Of a stretch of DNA of 64,000 nt, positions 8,691 through 17,332 are shown one piece after another; the first letter of the stretch is position 1, and the number at the start of each line of letters is the position of its first letter. This stretch comes from Pseudofrankia sp. DC12 (GTDB taxonomy: Bacteria; Actinomycetota; Actinomycetes; Frankiales; Frankiaceae). The position numbers were made by a program, and so were the translations under genes. The stretch is from positions 3,796,440 to 3,860,439 of the forward strand of contig NZ_KQ031391.1 in assembly GCF_000966285.1 (NCBI RefSeq), in the 5' to 3' direction. The notes beneath the pieces are model-generated. The model did no database searches, had not been told where the DNA came from, and worked only from the letters and a program-made list of their open reading frames with translations.

Positions 8691-9362
8691 GTGATCGTCG
8701 CGATCGAGGGGATCGACGGGGCGGGCAAGAACACGCTGACCCAGGCGCTGGTGGCGGCCCTCGCCGCGACCGGGCGGCCGGTGCGCCGGCTGGCCTTCCC
8801 CCGCTACACCGTTGAGCCGCTTGGGCCGGCGGTGCGCGCGATGCTCGCCGGTGACCAGGCACTCGCACCGGTCGCCGCGTCGGTCCGCGCGAGCGCGCTG
8901 CTGTTCGCCCTGGACCGGGCGAACGCCGGCGCCGAGCTGGCGGCCGCCGCGGCCGGCGATGCGGTCGTGCTGGTCGACCGCTACGTGGCCTCGAACGCGG
9001 CCTATGGCGCGGCCCGGCTGCCCGCCGAGGAAAGGCCCGGTTTCCGCGACTGGGTGGCGTCGATCGAGCTGACCGACCTGGCGCTGCCCCGGCCCGGCCT
9101 GCAGATCCTGCTGCGGGTGCCGGTCGACGTGGCCCGTGCGCAGGCCCGCGCCCGCGCGGCGCTAGACGCGAGCCGTGCCCCCGACCAGTACGAGGCCGAC
9201 GACGCGTTGCAGGCCAGGGTCGCCGCCGAGTACGACGAGCTGGCCCGTTCCTGCTGGGTCACGCCCTGGCTCACGGTCGACCGCGCCGCCGCGGCCGGTG
9301 ACGCGACGAAGGCAGCGTCCGTCGACGCCGCCGTCGAGAAGGTCCTACGCAGCCTGTACTGA
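8691..9362 (+). CDS. tmk: Thymidylate kinase
   Basis: A 223-residue dTMP kinase that phosphorylates dTMP to dTDP. The P-loop is GIDGAGKNTL. The substrate-site segment VDRYVASNAAYGAARLP contains the DRY motif, and LAFPRYTVEP and LFALDRANAG are as in the Mycobacterium tuberculosis-type enzyme, which also has a non-standard residue after the P-loop lysine. Length is normal. It starts at GTG 8691 with MIVAIEG aligned to the family start. It stands alone, divergent from the two-component system. Confidence 0.93.
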   Translation: MIVAIEGIDGAGKNTLTQALVAALAATGRPVRRLAFPRYTVEPLGPAVRAMLAGDQALAPVAASVRASALLFALDRANAGAELAAAAAGDAVVLVDRYVASNAAYGAARLPAEERPGFRDWVASIELTDLALPRPGLQILLRVPVDVARAQARARAALDASRAPDQYEADDALQARVAAEYDELARSCWVTPWLTVDRAAAAGDATKAASVDAAVEKVLRSLY

Positions 9363-9483
9363 CTCATCCCGGCTCACCGGACACCGCGTGCCGGCCGGCG
9401 CGGAGGGTGGTCAAGGCCGCACACTGGCGGACATCGGTCAGTGCCGAGGGCCGGCCCGCACAGGTGCCGACCGGGAGAGACGT

Positions 9484-10923
9484 ATGAGCGTGGACGGGAA
9501 GAAGGCGGCTTCGGCCGCGGCGGACCTGCGGGCGCGGGGTGTGGACGCGGTCGCGCTGACCTTTGTCGACAACAGCGGGATCACCCGGGTGAAGGGCGTA
9601 CCGGTCGGCCGGCTGGAGCGGGCGGCAACCGTGGGCGTCGGGGCGTCGCCGTCGTTCGACGCGTTCCTGCTGACCGACGAGCTCGCCACCGGCCGTTACG
9701 CCGGTGGCCCGGTCGGCGACCTCCGGCTGCGCCCAGACCTCGACCGGGTCGTCCCGCTGGCCGCGCAGCCCGGCTGGGCGTGGGCGCCGGTCGACCGGTT
9801 CGACCAGCTCGGGCGGCCCCACCCGCAGGACGCCCGCGCGATCCTGCGCCGCGAGGCCGAGGCGTTCGCTGACCGTGGCCTGCCCGCGCTGGCCGGGATC
9901 GAGGTCGAATGGACGATCTACCTGGCCGGCGCGGCCCGGACCGGCGGCGTTCCGGAACCGGTGGCGACGGGGCCGGCGTACGGCATGGAGCGGGTGATCG
10001 AGCAGTCGGGCTACCTGCGTGACCTGGTCCGGGCGCTGACCGAGCAGGGGGTGGCCGTCGAGCAGATCCATCCGGAGTACGCGCCCGGCCAGTTCGAGGT
10101 GTCGACCGCCCCCGAGGACCCGCTGGCGGCGGCCGACACCAGCGTGCTGGTCCGCCAGACGGTCCGCGCCGTCGGCGCCCGGCATGGGCTGCGCACCTCG
10201 TTCTCGCCGGCGGTCGTCGCTGCCGGCGTCGGCAACGGCGGTCACGCGCACGTCAGCCTGCGCCGCGCCGAGCGGGCGGATCGGCGTCCCGCCGGCGCGG
10301 CGCTCGCCGACGGCACGGGCCCGGCCGGGCTGAGCGAGCTGGGGGAGCATCTCGTCGCCGGCATCCTGGCCCACCTGCCGGGGCTGCTCGCCGTCGGCGC
10401 GCCCAGCGTCGCGTCCTACCTGCGGCTGAAGCCATCCCGCTGGGCCGGCGCGTTCGCCTGCTGGGGTGTGGAGAACCGGGAGGCGGCGCTGCGGCTGGTG
10501 ACCGGGCTGGCGGCCGGCGAGCAAACGCCGGGCGCCGGGCTGAAGCCCAGCGCCGAGCAGTGGTCCCAGGCGTCACCCCACCTTGAGATCAAGTGCTTCG
10601 ACCTGACGGCGAACCCGTACCTGGCGCTCGCGGGCGTGCTGGCCTGCGGCCGGTCGGGGATCGAGGAAGGCGCGCGGCTGCCCGAGCCGGTCGACGTCGA
10701 CCCGGCGACGCTGCCGGCGGCCGAGCGGGACCGGCGTGGCATCAAGGCGCTGCCCGGCCGGCTCGCGGACTCGGTCGCCGCGTTCGAGGCCGACCCCGTC
10801 CTGCGGTCCGTCTTCGGCGCCGAGCTGCACGACACGATCGCCACCGTCCGGCGGGCCGAGATCGAGGTCTTCGCCGCTGCTTCCGCCGACGAGATCGTCG
10901 AGCGGTCCCTCTGGCGGCACTGA
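9484..10923 (+). CDS. Glutamine-synthetase-family ligase (GlnA-like, not GlnA1)
   Basis: A 479-residue GS-fold ATP-dependent ligase. Recognisable elements are FVDNSGITRVKGVPV (beta-grasp N-domain), GIEVEWT and HPEYAPGQFE (metal glutamates), GNGGHAHVSL (ATP/metal histidine), YLRLKPSRWAG, FACWGVENREAALR and HLEIKCFDLTANPYLAL. Start ATG 9484 follows GGGAGAG at 4 nt; frames further upstream are unrelated. It belongs to the divergent GlnA-like group that gamma-glutamylates amines or alcohols rather than ammonia. An amidohydrolase of the type fused to such ligases in FluG proteins lies 2 kb downstream, suggesting a gamma-glutamyl amine cycle (inference). Confidence 0.85.
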   Translation: MSVDGKKAASAAADLRARGVDAVALTFVDNSGITRVKGVPVGRLERAATVGVGASPSFDAFLLTDELATGRYAGGPVGDLRLRPDLDRVVPLAAQPGWAWAPVDRFDQLGRPHPQDARAILRREAEAFADRGLPALAGIEVEWTIYLAGAARTGGVPEPVATGPAYGMERVIEQSGYLRDLVRALTEQGVAVEQIHPEYAPGQFEVSTAPEDPLAAADTSVLVRQTVRAVGARHGLRTSFSPAVVAAGVGNGGHAHVSLRRAERADRRPAGAALADGTGPAGLSELGEHLVAGILAHLPGLLAVGAPSVASYLRLKPSRWAGAFACWGVENREAALRLVTGLAAGEQTPGAGLKPSAEQWSQASPHLEIKCFDLTANPYLALAGVLACGRSGIEEGARLPEPVDVDPATLPAAERDRRGIKALPGRLADSVAAFEADPVLRSVFGAELHDTIATVRRAEIEVFAAASADEIVERSLWRH

Positions 10924-11027
10924 GCGGTCTGGCGGGTAACTCGAACCGGCGGAGCCGAGCCTCGGCCGTCCCGGCCGGGCTCCCGGCGGCGGCCGTCATA
11001 CACAAGGGCGGCGGGTGCGTCGGCGGG

Positions 11028-11447
11028 CTAGCCGAACGTCGGAAGGTTCACCTTGGGAAGGTGGATGCCGTCGTCGCCGCCCGCGGAGCTGTCGGTGGAG
11101 GGCGTCGGGGTGGGGCTGAGCCTCGGTGCCGTTCCGGCGGTCGGGTGGGGCGTGGATCGGGCCGACGTGGCGGGGGCACGGGTCGTCGTCGCCGTGCCAC
11201 TGGACGCGGCGTCGACCGCGGACGGGAGGCCGGCCGCGGTCAGCCCTTCGGTGCCGCTCGTCGCGACCGCCGACGTGGGGAGCTCCGCCGTGGCCGCCGG
11301 CTGCCCGACCTGGGCGTCCGCCGGCTTCGAGCCGCCCGAGTGCAGCCCGCCGAACATCAGCCCGACCGCGAGGGCCACCACGCCGAACCCGGCCACGATG
11401 ACCGGGAACGTCGTGACATGCCACGACCGGCGACGATGGACGCCCAC
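11028..11447 (-). CDS. Membrane-anchored Ser/Thr/Ala-rich hypothetical protein
   Basis: 139 residues: a short basic N-terminus, one membrane helix (FPVIVAGFGVVALAVGLMFGG, a few residues in each direction uncertain), then about 100 residues of Ala/Ser/Thr/Pro-rich low-complexity sequence ending in DGIHLPKVNLPTFG. This is typical of an actinobacterial envelope spacer protein. No domain is recognised. It is convergent with the ligase gene and downstream, on the same strand, of the desaturase. Confidence 0.5.
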   Translation of the reverse strand: MGVHRRRSWHVTTFPVIVAGFGVVALAVGLMFGGLHSGGSKPADAQVGQPAATAELPTSAVATSGTEGLTAAGLPSAVDAASSGTATTTRAPATSARSTPHPTAGTAPRLSPTPTPSTDSSAGGDDGIHLPKVNLPTFG

Positions 11448-11614
11448 GGGGGAACACTATGGGGCATACCGCCCGGCGCGTGCGCAACGGGTTCCCGATT
11501 TGTCCGCTTGGCCGGCGGCCGTGGCGGATGCCCGATCTGAAGCCGCACCGGCGGACGCCGTCGTGCCGGCGGGCCCGGCGGCACGCCTGACCACGACGTC
11601 TGGCCGGAAGGGCC

Positions 11615-12538
11615 TCAGGCCTGGGCAGCCGCGCCGCGGGCCTCGCGAGCCGCCCTCTTCTCGGCCTGACGGGTGGCGAACGCGTCGACGGTCTCCAGGA
11701 ACGAGGCCACCTCGTCCCTCGCCTGCGACGCGGCGGCGTCCAGGCCTTCAAGCTGGAAGAACCTCAGCTGCCGCAGGACCGGGGTCAGTACCTCGTCGTG
11801 GTGGATGCGCAGGTCGTAGATGCCGGCCTCGGCGATGCGCCGGGCCTTCTCGGCGAAGTCGAGGATCCCGGTCCCGGGCATCTCGAAACCGAGGACCTCG
11901 TCGCGGATCACCTGGACGGCCCCGTTCGGGTCGAACTCCAGCGCGGCGGCGGTCAGGTTCCGGTAGAAGATCATGTGCAGGTTCTCGTCCGCGGCGATGC
12001 GCGCCATCAGCTTCTCGGCCAGCGGGTCCTCGGCGTACCGGCCCGTGTTGCGGTGCGCGATCCGGGTGGCCAGCTCCTGGAACGTGACATACGCGAGGAT
12101 GTGCAGCGGGGTCTTGCCACCGCTGTGGTAGCCGACCTGCATCTGGTGCATCCGGCCGCGCTCCAGGGTAACCGGGTCGACACCCCGGGTGACCAGCAGG
12201 AAGTCGCGCATCGCGATCGCGTGCCGGCCCTCCTCGGCCGTCCACCGGCCCACCCAGGTGCCCCAGGCGCTGTCGAGGCCGAAGCCGCCGGCGATCTCCC
12301 GGTGGTAGCTCGGCAGGTTGTCCTCGGTGAGCAGGTTGACCTCGAACGCCAGCTGCGCGACGTCCGACAGCGTGGACTGCCCCGGCTCCCACGGCTGGGA
12401 GTCGAAGTCGCGGCCCTGGCTCCAGGGGACGTACTCGTGCGGCATCCACTCGGCGGCGAGGCCCAGGTGCCGGTCGAGGTTCGCCGCGGCGACGGGCTCG
12501 AGCTCGCGCAGCAGGTCGGAATCCGAGTACGAGGTCAT
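11615..12538 (-). CDS. Acyl-ACP desaturase (ferritin-like di-iron)
   Basis: A 307-residue soluble di-iron desaturase introducing a double bond into acyl-ACP chains. Di-iron ligand motifs are visible: TEEGRH (EExxH-type) near residue 117 and ADENLH near residue 197, plus FEVNLLTEDNLPSYHREI upstream supplying the other glutamates. The N-terminus MTSYSDSDLLRELEPVAAANL matches the DesA2-like family start. The start is ATG 12538 with an AAGG stretch upstream; a longer frame to 12733 crosses non-homologous sequence. Its upstream region carries the DnaA-box cluster, so growth-phase or replication-linked control is conceivable. Confidence 0.9.
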   Translation of the reverse strand: MTSYSDSDLLRELEPVAAANLDRHLGLAAEWMPHEYVPWSQGRDFDSQPWEPGQSTLSDVAQLAFEVNLLTEDNLPSYHREIAGGFGLDSAWGTWVGRWTAEEGRHAIAMRDFLLVTRGVDPVTLERGRMHQMQVGYHSGGKTPLHILAYVTFQELATRIAHRNTGRYAEDPLAEKLMARIAADENLHMIFYRNLTAAALEFDPNGAVQVIRDEVLGFEMPGTGILDFAEKARRIAEAGIYDLRIHHDEVLTPVLRQLRFFQLEGLDAAASQARDEVASFLETVDAFATRQAEKRAAREARGAAAQA

Positions 12539-12746
12539 GGATTGACCTTCGCAGCTGAACCTGGGCCGGACCATGTCCCGGCGGAGTGGACTTTCCGTGG
12601 GCGAACTGTTCCGGGGGAACAGTCGTAGCCGGGCTCGGTCGCGCCTACCGGTGCTTTGGGTGGATGTATCCGGGCTTGGCGTCGACGCCCGGTCCTGAAG
12701 CCGAGCCTGGGTACGGCCCTGATGACTCCACATCGGCCGCCCCGCC

Positions 12747-12893
12747 TGTGGATAACTTGTGGATAACCTGGGGTGGGCTGTGTATAGCCGGGCCGATGGA
12801 CAGGTTGACTGCTAGTCATCGGGACTATCCGCCGGCTGTGCAGCGGTTTCAGGCCGCATCGGTGACATCGAGCCTGTGGATACCTGTGGATAA
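12747..12893. promoter_or_regulatory. DnaA-box cluster (two helically phased pairs)
   Basis: Perfect TGTGGATAA boxes (reverse complement TTATCCACA, the strict DnaA consensus) lie at 12747-12755, 12758-12766 and 12885-12893, with one near-match TGTGGATAC at 12875-12883. The boxes within each pair are 11 and 10 bp apart, all in the same orientation. The cluster sits in the 430-bp intergenic region (12539-12970) between the desaturase and the amidohydrolase, which holds no other gene. Confidence 0.65.
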
Positions 12894-12970
12894 CCGATTG
12901 CCCCGCGAAGGCCCCGGGCCAGACTTCGGGAGCCGTTTACCGCCCGTCCACCCGCAGCGCGCGGCCCCGG

Positions 12971-14818
12971 ATGGCCGGTTGGGCCGGCACCGGCGGCGCC
13001 CGACGCATGCTGACGAGGGATCCGGGGGAAGCACTCCGGGTGCGGCTGCCCAGGATCGAGACGCTTCCGCTCGTCGACCACCACTGCCACGGGCTGGTGC
13101 GGCGCGAGCTAGACCGGGCCGACTTCGAGCGGGCCATGACGGAGGCGGACCATCCCGCGCCGGCGGGCACGTCCTTCTTCGACAGCCAGCTCGGGCTCGC
13201 GCTGCGGCGCTGGTGCGCGCCGGTGCTGGACCTGGCCCCGCACGCCGAGCCGGATGACTACCTGGGCCGCCGGGCCGAGCTGGGCCCGGACGAGGTGGCC
13301 ACCCGGATGCTGCGCGCCGCGGGCATCGAGGAGCTCTGCGTCGACACCGGCTTCGCCCCCGAGCGGCTGACCGGCGCCGCTGACCTGGCCGGGGTCGCCC
13401 GTGCCCGCGCCCATGACGTCGTCCGGCTCGAGCCGCTGGCCGAGCAGGTGGCGCTCGACATCGTCACCGGCCAGGTGGGCGTCGCCCACTTCCCCGACCT
13501 CGTCCGTTCCCGGCTCGCCGCCCGCACCGGCCGCGAGGAGCCGCCCTCCGGCGCCGCCGAACGGCCGGCCGGCGCGGCCCGGAAGACCACCAGGACCGGC
13601 AGCCCGGCCGGCGTCGGCGTCGTCGGCGTCAAGTCGGTGGCCGCCTACCGAGTCGGGCTCGACCTGCCGTCGGAGCGGCCCACCGACCGCGCGGTGATCG
13701 CCTCGGTGCGCGGCTGGGTCAGCCAGCTGCGCGCGGGCGCGCCGATCCGGCTGGCCGACCCGGTGCTGCACAGCTTCCTGATCTGGGCCGGCGCGGACCT
13801 CGGCCTGCCGGTGCAGATCCACACTGGCTTCGGCGACACCGACCTGCACCTGGCCCGGGCCAACCCGCTGCTGCTGACCGACCTGCTGCGCGAGCTGGTC
13901 CCCACCGGCGCACCGGTGCTGCTGCTGCACTGCTACCCGTACCACCGGGAGGCGGGCTACCTGGCGCAGGTGTTCCCGCACGTCTACGTGGACGTCGGCC
14001 TGGCCACCCACAACCTCGGCCGGGGGAGCGCCACGGTGCTGGCCGAGACGCTGGAGCTGGCGCCGTTCGGCAAGATGTTGTTCTCCACCGACGCCTTCGC
14101 GCTCGCCGAGCTGTATCTGCTGGGGGCGAAGCTGTTCCGCCGGGGCCTCGGCTCCTTCCTCGCCGCGGGTGTCGAGGCCGACGACTGGACGGCGCGGGAC
14201 GCGGACCGGGTCGCCACGATGATCGGGGCCGGTAACGCCCGTCGCGTCTACGGCCTCGCCGAGCCCGCGCCCGACGCCGAGCCGGCCCCGCCCGTCCCGC
14301 CCGCGGCCAGGCCGCGACCCGCCAGGCCGCGGCCCGCCGCCTCGAAGGCCACGACGTCGAAGGTGGCTACGGCCAAGGCGACCAGCGGCGCGAAGGCGGC
14401 CACGTCGAAGGCCGCGAAGCCGGCGAAGGCCGCGAATCCGGCGAAGGCCGCGAAGCCGGCGAAGGCCGCAGCGCAGTCGACGGCGCCGGCCGGGGAAGCC
14501 GCTGCGGCGGACGCCAAGCCTGCCGCAGCGGGGCGGGCCGCGGCCAGGAAGGCCGACGCGTCGGATACGACGGTCGAGAGCGGCCCGGGGCCCAAGGCCG
14601 GCGGGAAGGCGGAGAGCGAGCAGCCACCGGCCACCGGCCCGCGGCCGAAGGGCCCATCGTCGGTCGGCGGGGGCGCGGGCCGGTCCCGCAGGCGGGTGCC
14701 GGGCCCGATCTCGTTGATCAAGGAGCCGCGTGGCAAGGAGCACCACCGTTCACCCAAGCCGCCCAGGTCCAGGACGCACGGGACCGCTTCGCACCCCAAG
14801 ACCGGCGACACCGGCTGA
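12971..14818 (+). CDS. FluG-type amidohydrolase with histone-H1-like C-terminal tail
   Basis: 615 residues. Residues 1-425 form an amidohydrolase_2 TIM barrel: metal site VDHHCHG near residue 37, QIHTGFGDTD, LLLLHCYPYHREAGY and FSTDAFAL supplying later ligands. Residues from about 428 on are low-complexity Ala/Lys/Pro (repeats such as AKPAKAANPAKAAKPAKAA), ending in a strongly basic RRR/KEHHR-rich segment, resembling bacterial H1-like nucleic-acid-binding tails. The enzyme class fits hydrolysis of gamma-glutamyl amides, consistent with the nearby GS-like ligase. Starts at ATG 12971 or 13007 are both possible. The tail is about 190 residues longer than normal family members. Confidence 0.8.
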   Translation: MAGWAGTGGARRMLTRDPGEALRVRLPRIETLPLVDHHCHGLVRRELDRADFERAMTEADHPAPAGTSFFDSQLGLALRRWCAPVLDLAPHAEPDDYLGRRAELGPDEVATRMLRAAGIEELCVDTGFAPERLTGAADLAGVARARAHDVVRLEPLAEQVALDIVTGQVGVAHFPDLVRSRLAARTGREEPPSGAAERPAGAARKTTRTGSPAGVGVVGVKSVAAYRVGLDLPSERPTDRAVIASVRGWVSQLRAGAPIRLADPVLHSFLIWAGADLGLPVQIHTGFGDTDLHLARANPLLLTDLLRELVPTGAPVLLLHCYPYHREAGYLAQVFPHVYVDVGLATHNLGRGSATVLAETLELAPFGKMLFSTDAFALAELYLLGAKLFRRGLGSFLAAGVEADDWTARDADRVATMIGAGNARRVYGLAEPAPDAEPAPPVPPAARPRPARPRPAASKATTSKVATAKATSGAKAATSKAAKPAKAANPAKAAKPAKAAAQSTAPAGEAAAADAKPAAAGRAAARKADASDTTVESGPGPKAGGKAESEQPPATGPRPKGPSSVGGGAGRSRRRVPGPISLIKEPRGKEHHRSPKPPRSRTHGTASHPKTGDTG

Positions 14819-14853
14819 GCTCGCGGACGGCCGGCGCGCGCGTCCCCGATCAG

Positions 14854-15582
14854 CTACCCGTGCTGTGCGTCCCCCAGGGCCGGGACCGGCGGGGCAGCCT
14901 CCGCCGCGTCCGGGTCGCCGGTCGCGGCGATCGGTTCGTCGGGACCCACGCCGACGGGGGTCTTGCCCAGGCCGGTGACCACGGCTTCCAGAACGGCGCG
15001 CAACTCGTCGAGGTCCGGGCCGGGTATCCCGGCGGCCCGGCCGGTGAGCAGGCCGATGGGCGCCAGGTAGAGGAACCAGGCGACGGCGTCCGGGGCCAGG
15101 TCGGCGCGCAGCTCGCCGTCCTCGCGCGCCTGCGCGACGGCGCCGCGGAGCACCTCGAGCCGGTCGCGCAGCACCTCGCCGAGTGCCTTGCGCAGCGTGG
15201 GCTCGCGGCGGGCCGCGACCATCGCCTCGAGCAGCAGCGCCTGCTCACGCGACAGCCGCCGCCCGCCGGCCGCTGTGGTGGTCACGGTCGCGAGCAGGGC
15301 GGGCCCGACCTCGCCGTGGCCGACGTGCGCGACCGCCTCCACCGCGTGGTCGACCGCCCGGCCGGCCGCGTCGGCGAGCAGCGAGGCCATATCGGGGTAA
15401 TGCGCGTAGATCGCGCCGGTCGTCACGCCGGCTCGTTGGGCGATGTCCCGGACTCGGACGCGGTCGTAGCCGCGCTCGGCGAACAGGTCGACGGCGGCGG
15501 CGAGGAGGCGGTCACGGGTTGCCTCCGGCTGGCGACGACGACCCCCGGGGTTCTGTCCACTCGCGGGGGTACGCAGGGCCAT
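14854..15582 (-). CDS. TetR-family transcriptional regulator
   Basis: A 242-residue regulator. The N-terminal HTH has TRDRLLAAAVDLFAERGYD and VRDIAQRAGVTTGAIYAHY, the classic TetR recognition helix pattern; the C-terminal ligand-binding helices are generic. ATG 15582 is preceded by GGTGGG. Its promoter region holds a CTGCCT-GT-AGGCAG inverted repeat, suggesting autoregulation. It is convergent with the amidohydrolase. The last 35 residues (PIAATGDPDAAEAAPPV) are a disordered extension. Confidence 0.9.
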   Translation of the reverse strand: MALRTPASGQNPGGRRRQPEATRDRLLAAAVDLFAERGYDRVRVRDIAQRAGVTTGAIYAHYPDMASLLADAAGRAVDHAVEAVAHVGHGEVGPALLATVTTTAAGGRRLSREQALLLEAMVAARREPTLRKALGEVLRDRLEVLRGAVAQAREDGELRADLAPDAVAWFLYLAPIGLLTGRAAGIPGPDLDELRAVLEAVVTGLGKTPVGVGPDEPIAATGDPDAAEAAPPVPALGDAQHG

Positions 15583-15591
15583 CCCACCAGT

Positions 15592-15605
15592 CTGCCTGTA
15601 GGCAG
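15592..15605. promoter_or_regulatory. Candidate TetR operator
   Basis: A perfect inverted repeat CTGCCTGTAGGCAG, 6-bp arms with a 2-bp centre, 10 bp upstream of the TetR start codon. The position and symmetry fit autorepression. Confidence 0.5.
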
Positions 15606-15709
15606 GCCGGTTTTGGCCAGGCCTGACGGTAGCTTGACAGTGTGGCCCGTCGGCTCGACCGCACCTAGGGTGCTCGCCGTGGATCTTTGGCAAGATCGGC
15701 GAGAAGCAC

Positions 15710-16390
15710 CTAGCCGGCGGCGCCGGGCGGGCAGTCGAGGGCCAGATCGGCCCGGACCTGGGCCGGCGCGACCGAGCAGCCGACCTCGTAGCTGCCGAGC
15801 TGGACGAGCTGCCAGCCGGACGCGGTGCGGTGCAGCACGCCCTGGGCCTGGTCGATCGTGTCGGTCACCGGGATCAGCCGCGCCCACGCCCAGGTCGGGT
15901 CGCCGCGGGAGAGCTTCGCCCCGACGACCTGGTAGGCATTCGCCGGAACCTGGCCGGTCAGGTCGCTGTGCCGGATGGCGGCGGCGATCGCCGCGGCGTC
16001 GTTCGGCGACGCGGCGACCGCGCCGGTCGCGGCCGTGCCCGCCGGGGTGCCGCCGGTCATCCCGACGGCCGACGCGGTGACGCCGCCGTCCACGCCGGTG
16101 CTCGCCGACGGGTGGTTGGCGGGCGCTGTGCTCGCCACGCGCTGGGTGGGGACCGTCGAGCCGGACCCGTCACTCGCGAACGCGACTCCGCCGACCGTCA
16201 CCACGCTGGCGACCGCGACGGATGCCGCGGGCAGCGCGATCCGCCGCGTGACGACCCGCCGGGACAGCGCCAGGCGCGCGGTGGTCGTCGCGGACGTGGG
16301 GGCGTGCCGGCCGTGTGCGCGCGCTGATGCCCCGGTGCCGGCGGGAACAGCTCGCGGGACGGACCGGGGGGCGACGCGGTGACGGGCCAT
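15710..16390 (-). CDS. Secreted or membrane-anchored hypothetical protein
   Basis: About 226 residues: a basic Ala-rich N-terminal extension, a hydrophobic signal or anchor (ALPAASVAVASVVTVGGVAFA, around residues 50-70), a Ser/Thr/Gly/Ala linker, then a compact C-terminal domain of about 90 residues (AIAAAIRHSDLTGQVPANAY to a CSVAPAQVRADLALDC region with two cysteines that could form a disulfide). The repeated theme of a stress-accessible domain with WAWARLIPVTD is seen in uncharacterised actinobacterial exported proteins. Function unknown. The start is ATG 16390, with GTG 16399 as an alternative. Upstream, on the same strand, is the broken ABC ATPase. Confidence 0.6.
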   Translation of the reverse strand: MARHRVAPRSVPRAVPAGTGASARAHGRHAPTSATTTARLALSRRVVTRRIALPAASVAVASVVTVGGVAFASDGSGSTVPTQRVASTAPANHPSASTGVDGGVTASAVGMTGGTPAGTAATGAVAASPNDAAAIAAAIRHSDLTGQVPANAYQVVGAKLSRGDPTWAWARLIPVTDTIDQAQGVLHRTASGWQLVQLGSYEVGCSVAPAQVRADLALDCPPGAAG

Positions 16391-16794
16391 GGTTTGCACA
16401 TCCCCAAGTGTGCTCGGCTCATTCCAGCAATTTCTGCGAGAAGCGAGTCAGGCTCCGGACAGGTCACGGTGGGTATTTGCCGCATGTCGGCATACGTAGC
16501 GTCGTGCACGGCGATTGCGCCGAGCAATAGTCCAGCGGTGTCCCACCGTGGCGTTCGAACGACTGGTGCGACGGGTCCGGAGTTCCTGGCCCGGATGTGC
16601 CATTGCGCCGGTCGTGGCCGGGCGATCGCCCAGGCACCGCATGGACGGGGATGGCAGCACCACCGAGATCGCGCTGGTTAGCCGGCTTCTCCCGGTTGAT
16701 GCGCCTGGTGCAATGCTGGGGGGGAGCCGAACGGGGGAGGGCATGGAACCGACGCAGGAGCGGGCCGCCGAGCCAGTCGTGGCCGTGGTGGGCG

Positions 16795-17250
16795 CGCACC
16801 GGACGTTCAACGCCGAGAGCGGCGTCGTGGGTGACCACGACGATGGTCTGGCCGCGGGCGTGCAGCCGGGTGAACAGGTCGAGCACCTCGGCCGCGCCCG
16901 GCCGAGTCGAGCGCCCCGGTCGGTTCGTCGGTGAGCAGCAGTGTCGGGCCGCCGGCGAGCGCCCTGGCGATCGCGAGCCGCTGACGCTGGCCGCAGGACA
17001 GCGTCGACGGCAGCGCCTCGGCCCGCCCCAGCAGGCCCAGCACGTCGAGCAGCTCGCGTGCGCGGCCGACCGCGTCGCGCCGGCCAAGTCCCGCGAGCCG
17101 GGCCGCCAGCACCACGTTGTCCGCCGCCGTCATGCTCTCCAACAGGTGGAACAACTAGGCTTGCCGCTGCCCGAAGGCCCGGTGACCGCGACGAACTCGC
17201 CCGGCCAGACCGTCAGCGACGCACCACGTAACGCTCGTATGGGCGCGGCC
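16795..17250 (-). pseudogene. Broken ABC transporter ATPase (MacB/LolD type)
   Basis: On the minus strand the pieces come in the right order but in different frames. VTGPSGSGK (Walker A) lies near 17175-17205. Then, without the expected 50-60 residues up to the Q-loop, comes FHLLESMTAADNVVLAARLAG. The signature LSCGQRQRLAIARALAGG and Walker B LLLTDEPTGALDS end near 16915. After a frameshift, LDLFTRLHARGQTIVVVTHD (D-loop to H-loop) ends near 16830. So there is one internal deletion and at least one frameshift. It is a relic of a MacB/FtsX-type exporter; its permease relic lies next to it on the opposite strand. Confidence 0.75.
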
Positions 17251-17332
17251 TCGTCGTCGCCGCCGGCGCGCAGCGCATCGTCACCATGCGCGACGGTCAG
17301 CTAGAGCAGCCGGCTACGGAAGAGGAACCCGC

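Noticed and set aside
12747..12893. Chromosomal origin of replication
   Set aside because: DnaA boxes are present, but there is no dnaA/dnaN/recF context, no AT-rich unwinding element and few boxes.
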